NCBI GenBank assembly: GCA_022795735.1
Contig: JAAWHG010000002.1
Span: forward strand, 62,001 to 126,000
Direction: 5' to 3'
DNA from: Oscillospiraceae bacterium
Lineage (GTDB): Bacteria > Bacillota > Clostridia > Oscillospirales > Oscillospiraceae
Length of the DNA: 64,000 bases
Part shown: one piece after another, positions 52,238-59,592 of the stretch
How positions within the stretch are numbered: position 1 is the first letter of the stretch
Layout: the number at the start of each line of letters is the position of its first letter
Program-made: the position numbers and the translations under genes
The notes under the pieces: model-generated
What the model saw: the letters and a program-made list of their open reading frames with translations, nothing else
Told to the model about the DNA's origin: nothing
The model's database searches: none

Positions 52238-52426
52238 GTGGCAAAGTGCAGTGTCTGCGGCAAGGGCGTCACGTTTGGGATTAAGGTTTCCCACTCGCAC
52301 AGACGATCCAACCGCGCGTGGAAGCCCAACGTCAAGCGTGTCAAGGCGATTGTCGACGGTTCTCCGTGCCACGTTTACGTCTGTACAAGATGTTTGCGGT
52401 CCAATAAGGTGCAGAGAGCGGTCTAA
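52238..52426 (+). CDS. rpmB: 50S ribosomal protein L28
   Basis: The 62-residue ribosomal protein contains CSVCGKG near the N terminus and CTRCLRS near the C terminus, that is two CxxC pairs, the zinc-binding form of L28. Bacteria may carry both a zinc and a zinc-free copy; only this one is in the window. The start is GTG at 52238, since AAGGAGGT at 52223-52230 ends 7 bases upstream; the earlier GTG at 52229 overlaps that site. Confidence 0.96.
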   Translation: MAKCSVCGKGVTFGIKVSHSHRRSNRAWKPNVKRVKAIVDGSPCHVYVCTRCLRSNKVQRAV

Positions 52427-52444
52427 GGACGGCGCACATAGTTT

Positions 52445-52486
52445 CAGGGAACCGGCATAGCTTTGCTGTGTCGGTTCCCTGTTTTT
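52445..52486 (+). terminator. Terminator after rpmB
   Basis: A 17-bp stem with two G-U pairs (52445-52461 with 52465-52481), a 3-nt loop and T5, 18 bp after the rpmB stop. Confidence 0.9.
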
Positions 52487-52608
52487 GTTTGGGATTGGTG
52501 ATTTTCGAGACGAACGATCAAAAAATGCGATGCTATTGGTGTCTATTCAAGATTTATTCATTCAGGAAAAGCTCGCAGCTCTGGATTGGACATTGGACCA
52601 AGGAACGG

Positions 52609-52953
52609 TCACTTCCTGCCGGGGCGCATTTGCCGCGCGTCCGGGTATTCCTCCAAGCACATCATGTACAGCAATTCCAAATCATCGCGGTGGTCGTCGT
52701 CGCGCTCCTTGTAATCCAGCTTTTTCAGCAGCGACCATTGAAAAGCGTTGGGATTTGCGGTAAAGGCTTGCTGCAGCTCACGATTCGGCCAGGACCCAAG
52801 CTTCAACTGAAACAAGCTGCTGTTGTAATCTGTCTTTGCGTCCTTTGAGATAGCAATCCACATGGTTTCGCCATTTTGCCAGCAGACAATTCCCATGTCA
52901 GGCTTTCTCTGGTCGTACTGTATGCGAAGCTCCTTTTTGGTTTCTTTTTCCAT
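52609..52953 (-). CDS. Small GIY-YIG-like family protein
   Basis: The 114-residue protein resembles a family of short GIY-YIG-type proteins of Firmicutes: KPDMGIVCW near residue 18, FQLKLGSWPNRELQQAF in the middle and a C-terminal acidic helix. The GIY and YIG signatures themselves are degenerate (GIVCW and MWIAI), so nuclease activity is doubtful. It stands alone between rpmB and cbiK and has AT-richer codons than the surroundings. Confidence 0.55.
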   Translation of the reverse strand: MEKETKKELRIQYDQRKPDMGIVCWQNGETMWIAISKDAKTDYNSSLFQLKLGSWPNRELQQAFTANPNAFQWSLLKKLDYKERDDDHRDDLELLYMMCLEEYPDARQMRPGRK

Positions 52954-53013
52954 TGATTAAACTCCTTTATTTCTTTTTCAAATCTATGTACTATCCGCCT
53001 GAGCGGTTTGTAT

Positions 53014-53042
53014 TTGACAATGCAATAGAAAGCCGTTACACT
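53014..53042 (+). promoter_or_regulatory. Sigma-A promoter for cbiK
   Basis: TTGACA (53014-53019), 17-bp spacer, TACACT (53037-53042), 31 bp before the ATG; AGGGGG is the ribosome site. Confidence 0.8.
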
Positions 53043-53073
53043 ATCTTTATACGAAAGATAGGGGGAACGACCG

Positions 53074-53820
53074 ATGACACAGGCGCTTGTAATGCTCAGC
53101 TTCGGCACCAGTGTGCCAGAAGCGCGTGTCAGTATTGAGGCGGTAGAAAAGGCGTTGGGGGAGGCCGCCGCCGAATATACGGCAGTGCGGGCCTACACGA
53201 GCCCGACCATCCGGCGTATTCTTGCGGGACGTGGAGAGAAAGTCCTCAGCCTGACAGAAGCGTTGGAACAACTGTACAGCGAGGGTGTGAAACGTGTGCT
53301 GGTGCAGCCGACCCATCTTCTATATGGATACGAGTACGATAAACTGAAGGCGGAGGCGGAGAAATATTTTGACCGTTTTGAAAAGCTGATTGTGGGAGAA
53401 CCGCTGCTAGCAAACCATAGCGATATTCTGCGTTTTGCGGAGAAAATTGTGGAGACGTGTCCCCGGCAACAAGGGGAGGCCATCATGTACATGGGGCATG
53501 GAACAGGGCACGCTGCCAATGCGGTGTATTCCGCCTTGCAGACAGCTCTCAATCAGGCGGGCAGAAGCGACATTTATGTTGGGACGGTGGAGGGCTGGCC
53601 CGGATTGGCGGAAATACTTCAAATGTTAAAAGCCCCCTGTAAGGTCAGACTGTTGCCGCTGATGCTGGTAGCAGGGGATCACGCTAGAAAGGACATGGCG
53701 GTTGTCTGGAAAAAAGAGCTGGAACAGGCCGGACATATGGTTCAGTGTGCGTTTACTGGGTTGGGGGAGCTTTCGTGGGTACAGGGGATGTATCAGGATA
53801 AACTGATGAAGATACTTTGA
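53074..53820 (+). CDS. cbiK: Sirohydrochlorin cobaltochelatase
   Basis: The 248-residue class II chelatase inserts Co(II) into sirohydrochlorin on the anaerobic cobalamin route. The metal-binding histidines are in YMGHGTGH (about residue 142-149) and LMLVAGDHARKDM (about 207). It begins MTQALVMLSFGTSVPEAR, typical of CbiK. No other cobalamin gene is adjacent, so it is either an isolated gene or serves siroheme-type metabolism. Confidence 0.92.
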   Translation: MTQALVMLSFGTSVPEARVSIEAVEKALGEAAAEYTAVRAYTSPTIRRILAGRGEKVLSLTEALEQLYSEGVKRVLVQPTHLLYGYEYDKLKAEAEKYFDRFEKLIVGEPLLANHSDILRFAEKIVETCPRQQGEAIMYMGHGTGHAANAVYSALQTALNQAGRSDIYVGTVEGWPGLAEILQMLKAPCKVRLLPLMLVAGDHARKDMAVVWKKELEQAGHMVQCAFTGLGELSWVQGMYQDKLMKIL

Positions 53821-53859
53821 ACGGTATATGATCTGTAAGACCGGCCGCGCATCACCATG

Positions 53860-54237
53860 CTATTTCTGATTCCCGGCGTTGCACAGTTCATCAATCGCAC
53901 TGAAGCGATCTGGCTGAAAGTAAAAAGAATTGCCCTTGTTGCTCTCATAGATAAAATCTTTCAGCGGTTTACTGGTGTGCTTGGAAAAGTCTCCAAAATA
54001 TGGCGAGCCGAATGCCATAGTTCGTAAACTTTTGTAAGATTTCCCCGGCCAGGCAGGTGCTCAGTACAAAAAATAGTCAGTGATGGCTTCTTTGTTAATC
54101 GCGATGTTTGTGCTGCCCGTTTCATATTTAACCGACATCGCCAAATCCAGGGCGGACTGCGGATCGGTGATTACGGGCTCGCCGGCGGTTACTACAGCAA
54201 CTGATAGATTATTCTTGTGAACGGTTTCAATATTCAT
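53860..54237 (-). pseudogene. Frameshifted DUF4180 gene
   Basis: Read on the minus strand, ATG at 54237 gives a DUF4180 N terminus (VAVVTAGEPVITDPQSALDL, then SVKYETGSTNIAINKEAI) that meets a stop near 54060. Continuing in other frames restores the family: LAGEILQKF, then GDFSKHTSKPLKDFIYESNK, ending in a stop at 53860-53862. One base is missing in a run at 54068-54073 and one is extra in a run at 53995-53998, so the full span is again a multiple of three (126 codons). It is either a true pseudogene or two homopolymer errors in the assembly. AGGAGAA precedes the ATG. Confidence 0.75.
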
Positions 54238-54265
54238 ACAGTTTTTCTCCTATATCTATATCAAT

Positions 54266-54296
54266 AAAAAGAGGGTCTGTGCCGGAGCACAGACCC
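54266..54296 (-). terminator. Terminator after first ferredoxin
   Basis: A 10-bp stem GGGTCTGTGC (54273-54282) with 54287-54296 and a 4-nt loop. On the minus strand TTTTT follows; the plus side also shows T7, so it can act both ways. Confidence 0.85.
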
Positions 54297-54308
54297 TTTT
54301 TTTGGGGC

Positions 54309-54488
<180 letters not shown>

Positions 54489-54531
54489 TCACCTCCATCA
54501 TGATCTATCCGTTGCCGGATGTTACGCTACC

Positions 54532-54559
54532 ATTCTATCATAGATTATGAAAAAAGCAA
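54532..54559 (-). promoter_or_regulatory. Sigma-A promoter for ferredoxin copy 1
   Basis: Minus strand: TTGCTT (54559-54554), 16-bp spacer, TAGAAT (54537-54532), 52 bp before the ATG. Confidence 0.7.
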
Positions 54560-54616
54560 TAGAGAAATCTTAACATACGGAAAAGTCCCGTCTTACCACC
54601 GGCCCGTTGCCGGGAA

Positions 54617-54787
54617 TCAGTCTACATGAATGGCATCGTTGGGACAGATGTCGGCACAGGTGCCGCACTCAACACACTCCTCCGCGTTGATGACATATTT
54701 GCCATTCGCCTCAGAAATCAGCTCCAGGGGGCACTCATCCTTGCAACTGCCGCATTGGACGCAAGTATCGGTAATTACATATGCCAT
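54617..54787 (-). CDS. 2[4Fe-4S] ferredoxin, copy 2 (56 aa)
   Basis: A 56-residue paralogue of the next ferredoxin, beginning MAYVITDTCVQCGSC and ending NDAIHVD. Cysteine motifs are CVQCGSCKDECP and CVECGTCADICP. Differences from copy 1 include PLELISEANGKYVINAEE in place of [18 protein letters not shown]. It lies 137 bp upstream of copy 1 with its own promoter; a tandem duplication is likely. Confidence 0.95.
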   Translation of the reverse strand: MAYVITDTCVQCGSCKDECPLELISEANGKYVINAEECVECGTCADICPNDAIHVD

Positions 54788-54842
54788 AATTAAGTAGAAT
54801 ACACCTCCATACAGTATCGGGCGTTGAATTTGCTACAACCCC

Positions 54843-54870
54843 ATTTTACCATAAAATTTCAAAAATGCAA
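54843..54870 (-). promoter_or_regulatory. Sigma-A promoter for ferredoxin copy 2
   Basis: Minus strand: TTGCAT (54870-54865), 16-bp spacer, TAAAAT (54848-54843), 55 bp before the ATG. Confidence 0.7.
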
Positions 54871-54976
54871 TTGTAAAATCGAGGGGCGGCCGCCGTTTTC
54901 CAGCCGGTACAGGCTGGTATAAAAGCGGCTGGAATGGGAAAGATTTTCAGGCAAGGAAAAGAAAGGGGGCGGGCCT

Positions 54977-57316
54977 ATGCGCGTAGACCGTATGAACGGT
55001 GAGATGAGCCGGATGCTGCTGCGTGCCAAGTCGGTAGCCGGCGGCTGGGGCCACAGCCACGTGGGCAGCGAACACCTGCTGCTCTCGGCCAGCCTGGAGG
55101 GCGCCTCGTCCATGGCGCTGCGCTGCCAAGGCGTGAGGCCGTCGCTGCTTTGCGCGGCCCTCCGGGAGCTGAGAGGCCAGGGCAGGCGGGGAACCGCCCC
55201 GCCCCAAGGGCTGACGCCCCGGGCGAAAAAACTGCTGGCCGGTGCGGCGCGGGAGGCGAAGGCCACCGGCAGCGGCGGGATTTGGCCGGAACACTTCCTC
55301 CTGGCCCTTGCCAGGGACGACGCGGCGGCGGGACATAAGCTGCTGCTCCGCTGCGGCGTCAGCATAGACGACCTCTTTACCGGCGTCTATCTGGGCGTAC
55401 TGGACCGGAGAAAACAAGATTTGGAAAGAGAGCAGGTGACCAAAACGAGACTGGTGGATCAGTTCTGTGAGAACTTGGTGGAAAAAGCTCCGACCATGGA
55501 GCCGGTGATCGGCAGAGAGCGGGAAATCGACACCGTCATGCAGATTCTTTGCCGTAAGCATAAAAACAACCCCGCTCTGGTGGGGGAGCCGGGCGTTGGA
55601 AAGACCGCCATTGTGGAAGGTCTGGCCCAACGAATTGCGATGGGTCAGATTCCGGAAGGGCTGCGGGGAAAACGGGTTTTATCGTTGGACATGGCCAGCG
55701 TCATCGCCGGGACCAAGTATCGCGGCGAATTTGAGGAGCGCATTCGTGACTTGATAGCGGAAATCAAACGGGCGGGGAATGTAATTCTGTTCATTGACGA
55801 GCTGCACACCATCGTCGGCGCGGGGGCGGCGGAGGGGGCCATTGACGCCTCCAACCTGATGAAACCGGCCTTGGGCAGAGGAGAGATTCAGGTGATCGGC
55901 GCGACGACGCTGGAAGAGTACCGAAAATATATTGAAAAGGACGCCGCTCTGGAGCGGCGCTTCCGCCAGGTGACAGTTCCGGAGCCCAGCCGGGATGAGA
56001 CCCGCCGGATTCTCCGTGGATTGCGCCCCGGCTTGGAGCGGCACCACCGCCTGCAAATCACCGATGAGGCGGTAGATGCGGCGGTGGAGCTGTCTTGCCG
56101 CTACTTGCCCGAAAAGTTCTTGCCCGACAAGGCGGTAGACCTTCTGGACGAGGGGGCGGCCCGCTGCCGGATGGCTGGACGGCGGCGCGACCCGCTGGAG
56201 CAGCAGGAGCGCATCCTCAGCCGGGACCTGGACGCTGCGATCCGGGAGAAGCGTTTTGAACAGGCCGCGGAGCTGCGGGATAAGCTGCAAAATCTGGTCC
56301 AGCGGCAGCTTGCCCCCTTCTCGTGGAGCCGGAAGCTCACAGGACAGGACATCGCCGAAACCGTGTCCGAACGCACCGGGGTACCCTTGGGACAGCTGAC
56401 CGGCAGCGAAAAACAAAGACTGCTTGGACTGGAAGAGGAGCTGCGCCGTAGCGTCGTGGGACAGGAGCATGTCCTCTCCCTGGTGGCGCGAGCGGTACGC
56501 CGGGGCCGTTCCGGGCTGTCCGACGGACGGAGGCCGCTGGCGTCCATGCTCTTTACCGGCCCAACGGGTGTTGGCAAGACCGAGCTGTGCAAAGCGCTTG
56601 CAAAGGCGGTGTACGGGACGGCGGACGCCATGGTGCGTTTGGACATGTCGGAGTATATGGAGAAGCATACGGTCTCCCGCCTGTTGGGAGCGCCCCCCGG
56701 CTATATCGGACACGGAGAGGGCGGGGAACTGACCGAAAAGGTCCGCCGCCGTCCCTATTCGCTGGTTTTGTTCGACGAATTGGAAAAGGCCCACCGGGAT
56801 GTCTGCGGCATTCTGCTTCAGATCATGGAGGACGGCGTTCTGACCGATTCCATGGGGCGGCGGGTGGATTTCCGCAACACCATGATTGTAATGACCTCCA
56901 ATTTAGGCGGTGAGGAACAGCGTAAAGGGGGCTTGGGTTTCGCGCCGGCGGCAGGGGAGAGCCGGGTGATGGCACAGCTCAAGGAACGCTTTCCGGCGGA
57001 GTTCCTGGGTCGTATTGACTGTACGGCGGTATTCCGTCCCCTGGGGGAACCGGAGCTGACCGGCGTGGCGCGGAAGCTGTTGGAGGAGACCGCCCTGCGT
57101 GCTGTCGCCACGGGGGTGGACCTCCGGGTGAGTCCCGAGGCGGCGGGCAGCCTGGCGCGGGCCTGCCTTCGCAAGGAGAGCGGCGCCAGGGAACTGCGCC
57201 ATACGATTCAGCGGGAGGTAGAGGACCCTCTGGCGGAACTGCTGCTGACCGGCCCCTGCCGGAGCGCGTCGGTGGTTGCCAGCGGCGAGGGGGTTGCTCT
57301 GAAGACACAAAAATAG
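54977..57316 (+). CDS. clpC: ClpC-type AAA+ unfoldase
   Basis: The 779-residue HSP100 ATPase has an N-terminal double Clp repeat (to about residue 145), a first AAA+ module (Walker A GEPGVGKTAIVEGLAQR, about 203), a UVR-type coiled segment (LDAAIREKRFEQAAELRDKL, about 418), and a second AAA+ module (GPTGVGKTELCKALA, about 527; MSEYMEKHTVSRLLGAPPGY). It unfolds proteins for ClpP. The N domain is rather divergent and the ctsR-mcsAB genes usual in Bacillus are absent. ATG at 54977 follows a GGGGGCGGG site. Confidence 0.93.
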   Translation: MRVDRMNGEMSRMLLRAKSVAGGWGHSHVGSEHLLLSASLEGASSMALRCQGVRPSLLCAALRELRGQGRRGTAPPQGLTPRAKKLLAGAAREAKATGSGGIWPEHFLLALARDDAAAGHKLLLRCGVSIDDLFTGVYLGVLDRRKQDLEREQVTKTRLVDQFCENLVEKAPTMEPVIGREREIDTVMQILCRKHKNNPALVGEPGVGKTAIVEGLAQRIAMGQIPEGLRGKRVLSLDMASVIAGTKYRGEFEERIRDLIAEIKRAGNVILFIDELHTIVGAGAAEGAIDASNLMKPALGRGEIQVIGATTLEEYRKYIEKDAALERRFRQVTVPEPSRDETRRILRGLRPGLERHHRLQITDEAVDAAVELSCRYLPEKFLPDKAVDLLDEGAARCRMAGRRRDPLEQQERILSRDLDAAIREKRFEQAAELRDKLQNLVQRQLAPFSWSRKLTGQDIAETVSERTGVPLGQLTGSEKQRLLGLEEELRRSVVGQEHVLSLVARAVRRGRSGLSDGRRPLASMLFTGPTGVGKTELCKALAKAVYGTADAMVRLDMSEYMEKHTVSRLLGAPPGYIGHGEGGELTEKVRRRPYSLVLFDELEKAHRDVCGILLQIMEDGVLTDSMGRRVDFRNTMIVMTSNLGGEEQRKGGLGFAPAAGESRVMAQLKERFPAEFLGRIDCTAVFRPLGEPELTGVARKLLEETALRAVATGVDLRVSPEAAGSLARACLRKESGARELRHTIQREVEDPLAELLLTGPCRSASVVASGEGVALKTQK

Positions 57317-57318
57317 AT

Positions 57319-57366
57319 GCGGGATTTCCCCACCCCACAACACAGGTTGGGGCGGGGAAATTCCGC
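57319..57366 (+). terminator. Hairpin after clpC
   Basis: A long imperfect stem (57319-57337 with 57347-57366) rich in G and C, 3 bp after the clpC stop. It lacks a T-tract, so it may be a weak terminator or a 3'-end stabiliser. Confidence 0.5.
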
Positions 57367-57476
57367 TAAGCGGCGTTGGCACACAGCGTATTAGAACATA
57401 TGTTTAAAATTAGAATAATAAAAGAAATCACACAAATAAAGCAAAAAACAGGGGGAAATTAATCTCAAAAAAGTGA

Positions 57477-57505
57477 TTGCAATCTGAAGAGAATAGGGTT
57501 ATAGT
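57477..57505 (+). promoter_or_regulatory. Sigma-A promoter of the mra/division cluster
   Basis: TTGCAA (57477-57482), 17-bp spacer, TATAGT (57500-57505), upstream of mraZ and immediately before the MraZ-type repeats. Confidence 0.8.
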
Positions 57506-57511
57506 ATTAGT

Positions 57512-57548
57512 GTGGAGCGAAGTGGAGTGAAAGTACAGGAAAGTGGAG
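57512..57548 (+). promoter_or_regulatory. MraZ-type operator repeats
   Basis: GTGGAG occurs at 57512, 57522 and 57543, the first two exactly 10 bp apart and the third about two turns on. MraZ is known to bind TGGGN-like direct repeats with 10-bp spacing before its own gene, so this is probably an autorepression site lying just downstream of the promoter. Confidence 0.7.
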
Positions 57549-57563
57549 CGGAGGTGAAGCGGT

Positions 57564-57980
57564 ATGTATGGAAAGTACAGGCATACCGCCGATCCGAAGG
57601 GCCGCCTAATTGTGCCAAGTAAGCTCCGCGACGAACTGGGGGACGCCTTTTACGTCACGTTGGGCCTGGACCACTGCCTGACGGTTTATACTGAGGAGGG
57701 CTGGCAGGGCATTCTGGACCGTTATAACGCCATGCCCATCTCCCAGTCCCGCAAAATCCGCTTCCTGTTTGCCAACGCGGCAAAATGCGAGCCGGACAAG
57801 CAAGGGCGTTTTCTGCTCCCCACCGAGCTGCGGGAATATGCCGGACTACAGCAGGAAGTCACCTTTATCGGACAGGGCGGACATGCCGAGATTTGGGACA
57901 GCGGGACATACGACGCCCTTGAGAAAGAAACACTGACGCCGGAGAACCTGGCGGCCGCCATGGAGGAGCTGGGTTTTTGA
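57564..57980 (+). CDS. mraZ: Transcriptional regulator MraZ
   Basis: The 138-residue protein with two SpoVT/AbrB-like swapped-hairpin repeats, DPKGRLIVPSKLRDEL (about 10-25) and DKQGRFLLPTELREYAG (about 78-94), forms ring oligomers that bind repeats upstream of the division cluster. ATG at 57564 has GGAGGTGAAG upstream. The stop overlaps the rsmH start (TGATG). Confidence 0.97.
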   Translation: MYGKYRHTADPKGRLIVPSKLRDELGDAFYVTLGLDHCLTVYTEEGWQGILDRYNAMPISQSRKIRFLFANAAKCEPDKQGRFLLPTELREYAGLQQEVTFIGQGGHAEIWDSGTYDALEKETLTPENLAAAMEELGF

Positions 57981-58912
57981 TGGATTTTCACCATATTACG
58001 GTTTTACTGGACGAGACGATAGAGCAGATGCAAATCGATCCTTCCAAGGTGTATCTCGACGGCACTTTGGGCGGCGGAGGACACGCTTCGGCGATTGCGG
58101 CAAAGCTGACCACAGGCCGTTTGATTGGCTTGGACCGCGATGAAAAGGCCTTGACGGCGGCGCGGGAACGGCTTGCGCCCTGGATGGACCGGGTAACCCT
58201 TCTTCACCGGAATTTCCGGGAGCTGGACAACGCGCTGGACGGGCTGGGGCTCGAAGCCGTTGACGGCATGGTCTTTGACCTGGGGGTATCGTCGCCGCAG
58301 CTTGACGACGGAGCCCGGGGCTTCTCATATCGGACGGACGCGCCGCTGGACATGCGCATGGACGCCACCCAACGGCTGACGGCATGGGAGCTGGTCAACC
58401 GTTGGCCCCGAGAGCAGCTCAAGCGCATTTTCTACGACTACGGGGAAGAGCGCTATGCCCCGCAGATCGCCGCCGCCATTGAAAAGCGGCGGGAGAGCGC
58501 CCCCATTGAGACCACGTTAGAACTCGTGGACGTCATCAAAAGCGCGATGCCGCCCCAGGCCCTGCGGGAAAAACAGCACCCCGCCAAGCGAAGCTTTCAG
58601 GCCATCCGCATCGCGGTCAACGACGAATTGGGCGCGCTGGACACGCTGATGGGGATGGCGGTGGACAGGCTCGACCCCGGCGGACGGCTGGCGGTCATCA
58701 CCTTCCACTCCTTAGAGGACCGCATCGTCAAGAGCGCGCTTCAGGAGGCGGCCCGGGGCTGCGTCTGCCCGCCGGAGTTTCCGGTCTGCGTCTGCGGACG
58801 GAAACCCAAGGTACGTTTGATTACGAGAAAGCCGATTCTCCCCGGAACGCGGGAATTGGAAGCAAACCCCCGCGCCAGAAGCGCCAAGCTCCGGGTCGCG
58901 GAAAGGCTATAG
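57980..58912 (+). CDS. rsmH: 16S rRNA (cytosine-1402 N4) methyltransferase
   Basis: The 310-residue SAM-dependent enzyme methylates C1402 of 16S rRNA. The sequence starts MDFHHITVLLDETIEQM, with motif I YLDGTLGGGGHASAIA, the catalytic-site DLGVSSPQLDDGARGFSY (about 95-112) and the C-terminal RSAKLRVAERL. ATG at 57980 shares one base with the mraZ stop. It is followed by the ftsL-like gene after 24 bp. Confidence 0.97.
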   Translation: MDFHHITVLLDETIEQMQIDPSKVYLDGTLGGGGHASAIAAKLTTGRLIGLDRDEKALTAARERLAPWMDRVTLLHRNFRELDNALDGLGLEAVDGMVFDLGVSSPQLDDGARGFSYRTDAPLDMRMDATQRLTAWELVNRWPREQLKRIFYDYGEERYAPQIAAAIEKRRESAPIETTLELVDVIKSAMPPQALREKQHPAKRSFQAIRIAVNDELGALDTLMGMAVDRLDPGGRLAVITFHSLEDRIVKSALQEAARGCVCPPEFPVCVCGRKPKVRLITRKPILPGTRELEANPRARSAKLRVAERL

Positions 58913-58936
58913 CAATATTAAAAGGAGGGCAGCGGT

Positions 58937-59491
58937 ATGGCACAAAGGAGAAGAAGAAACGGCTATATGAGCGACGGGACGGCGGCCTATGATCTTCGTC
59001 TCCAGCGGGAAATGGCCGAACGGGAGACCGTTCGGGTGGAACAGACGCCGCTCCCGGAAGAACGGCCCCAACCGCCGAAAAAGGTTCGTGTCAAGGCAAA
59101 GACACTGGTTTCTCCTTTTGCGGTTTTGGGCATGCTGACGGCCGGCTTTTTTGTCATTCTGGTGATTTTCAGTTATGTGCAGCTCTATGAGGCCACGTCG
59201 GAGGTGGGACGGCTGAACAGCGAGCTGGAGGCGGTGGAGCTGAACAATCAGATTCTGCGCTCCCAGTACGAGGGCAAGATCGACTTGGCCGCCATTGAGG
59301 AGCGGGCCATTCACGAGCTGGGAATGGTGCAGCCGACCGCCAGCCAAAACGTCTACCTGAATCTCTCGGGCAGCGACCGGGCGGAGATTGTGGAGGTGGA
59401 GAAAACCGGCTTCTTTGCGACGCTGGCGGAGGCCTGTTCCACGGGTGTCCGAGATCTGGCGGCCTATCTGGGCCGAAAGCCGGCGGGATAA
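58937..59491 (+). CDS. ftsL: FtsL-like cell division protein
   Basis: The 184-residue bitopic protein has a basic, disordered N terminus (to about residue 55), one transmembrane helix (about 62-80) and an outer coiled coil (TSEVGRLNSELEAVELNNQI). The C-terminal tail to 184 is longer than in typical FtsL. The gene order rsmH - ftsL - PBP supports the assignment, because sequence conservation is low. GGAGGG precedes the ATG. Confidence 0.8.
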   Translation: MAQRRRRNGYMSDGTAAYDLRLQREMAERETVRVEQTPLPEERPQPPKKVRVKAKTLVSPFAVLGMLTAGFFVILVIFSYVQLYEATSEVGRLNSELEAVELNNQILRSQYEGKIDLAAIEERAIHELGMVQPTASQNVYLNLSGSDRAEIVEVEKTGFFATLAEACSTGVRDLAAYLGRKPAG

Positions 59492-59532
59492 TAATCCGGC
59501 GGACAGATACATATAGTTCTTTGGAGAATAAA

Positions 59533-59572
59533 TGAACGCGGACGGAAAGCTGCGACTTCCCGCCCGCGTTCA
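59533..59572 (+). other. Hairpin in the ftsL-PBP spacer
   Basis: An 8-bp perfect outer stem TGAACGCG (59533-59540) with 59565-59572, extended by an imperfect inner stem. It lies 20 bp before the PBP start and could affect mRNA stability or translation. No T-tract. Confidence 0.45.
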
Positions 59573-59592
59573 CGATGTAAGGGGGCGAGGCA

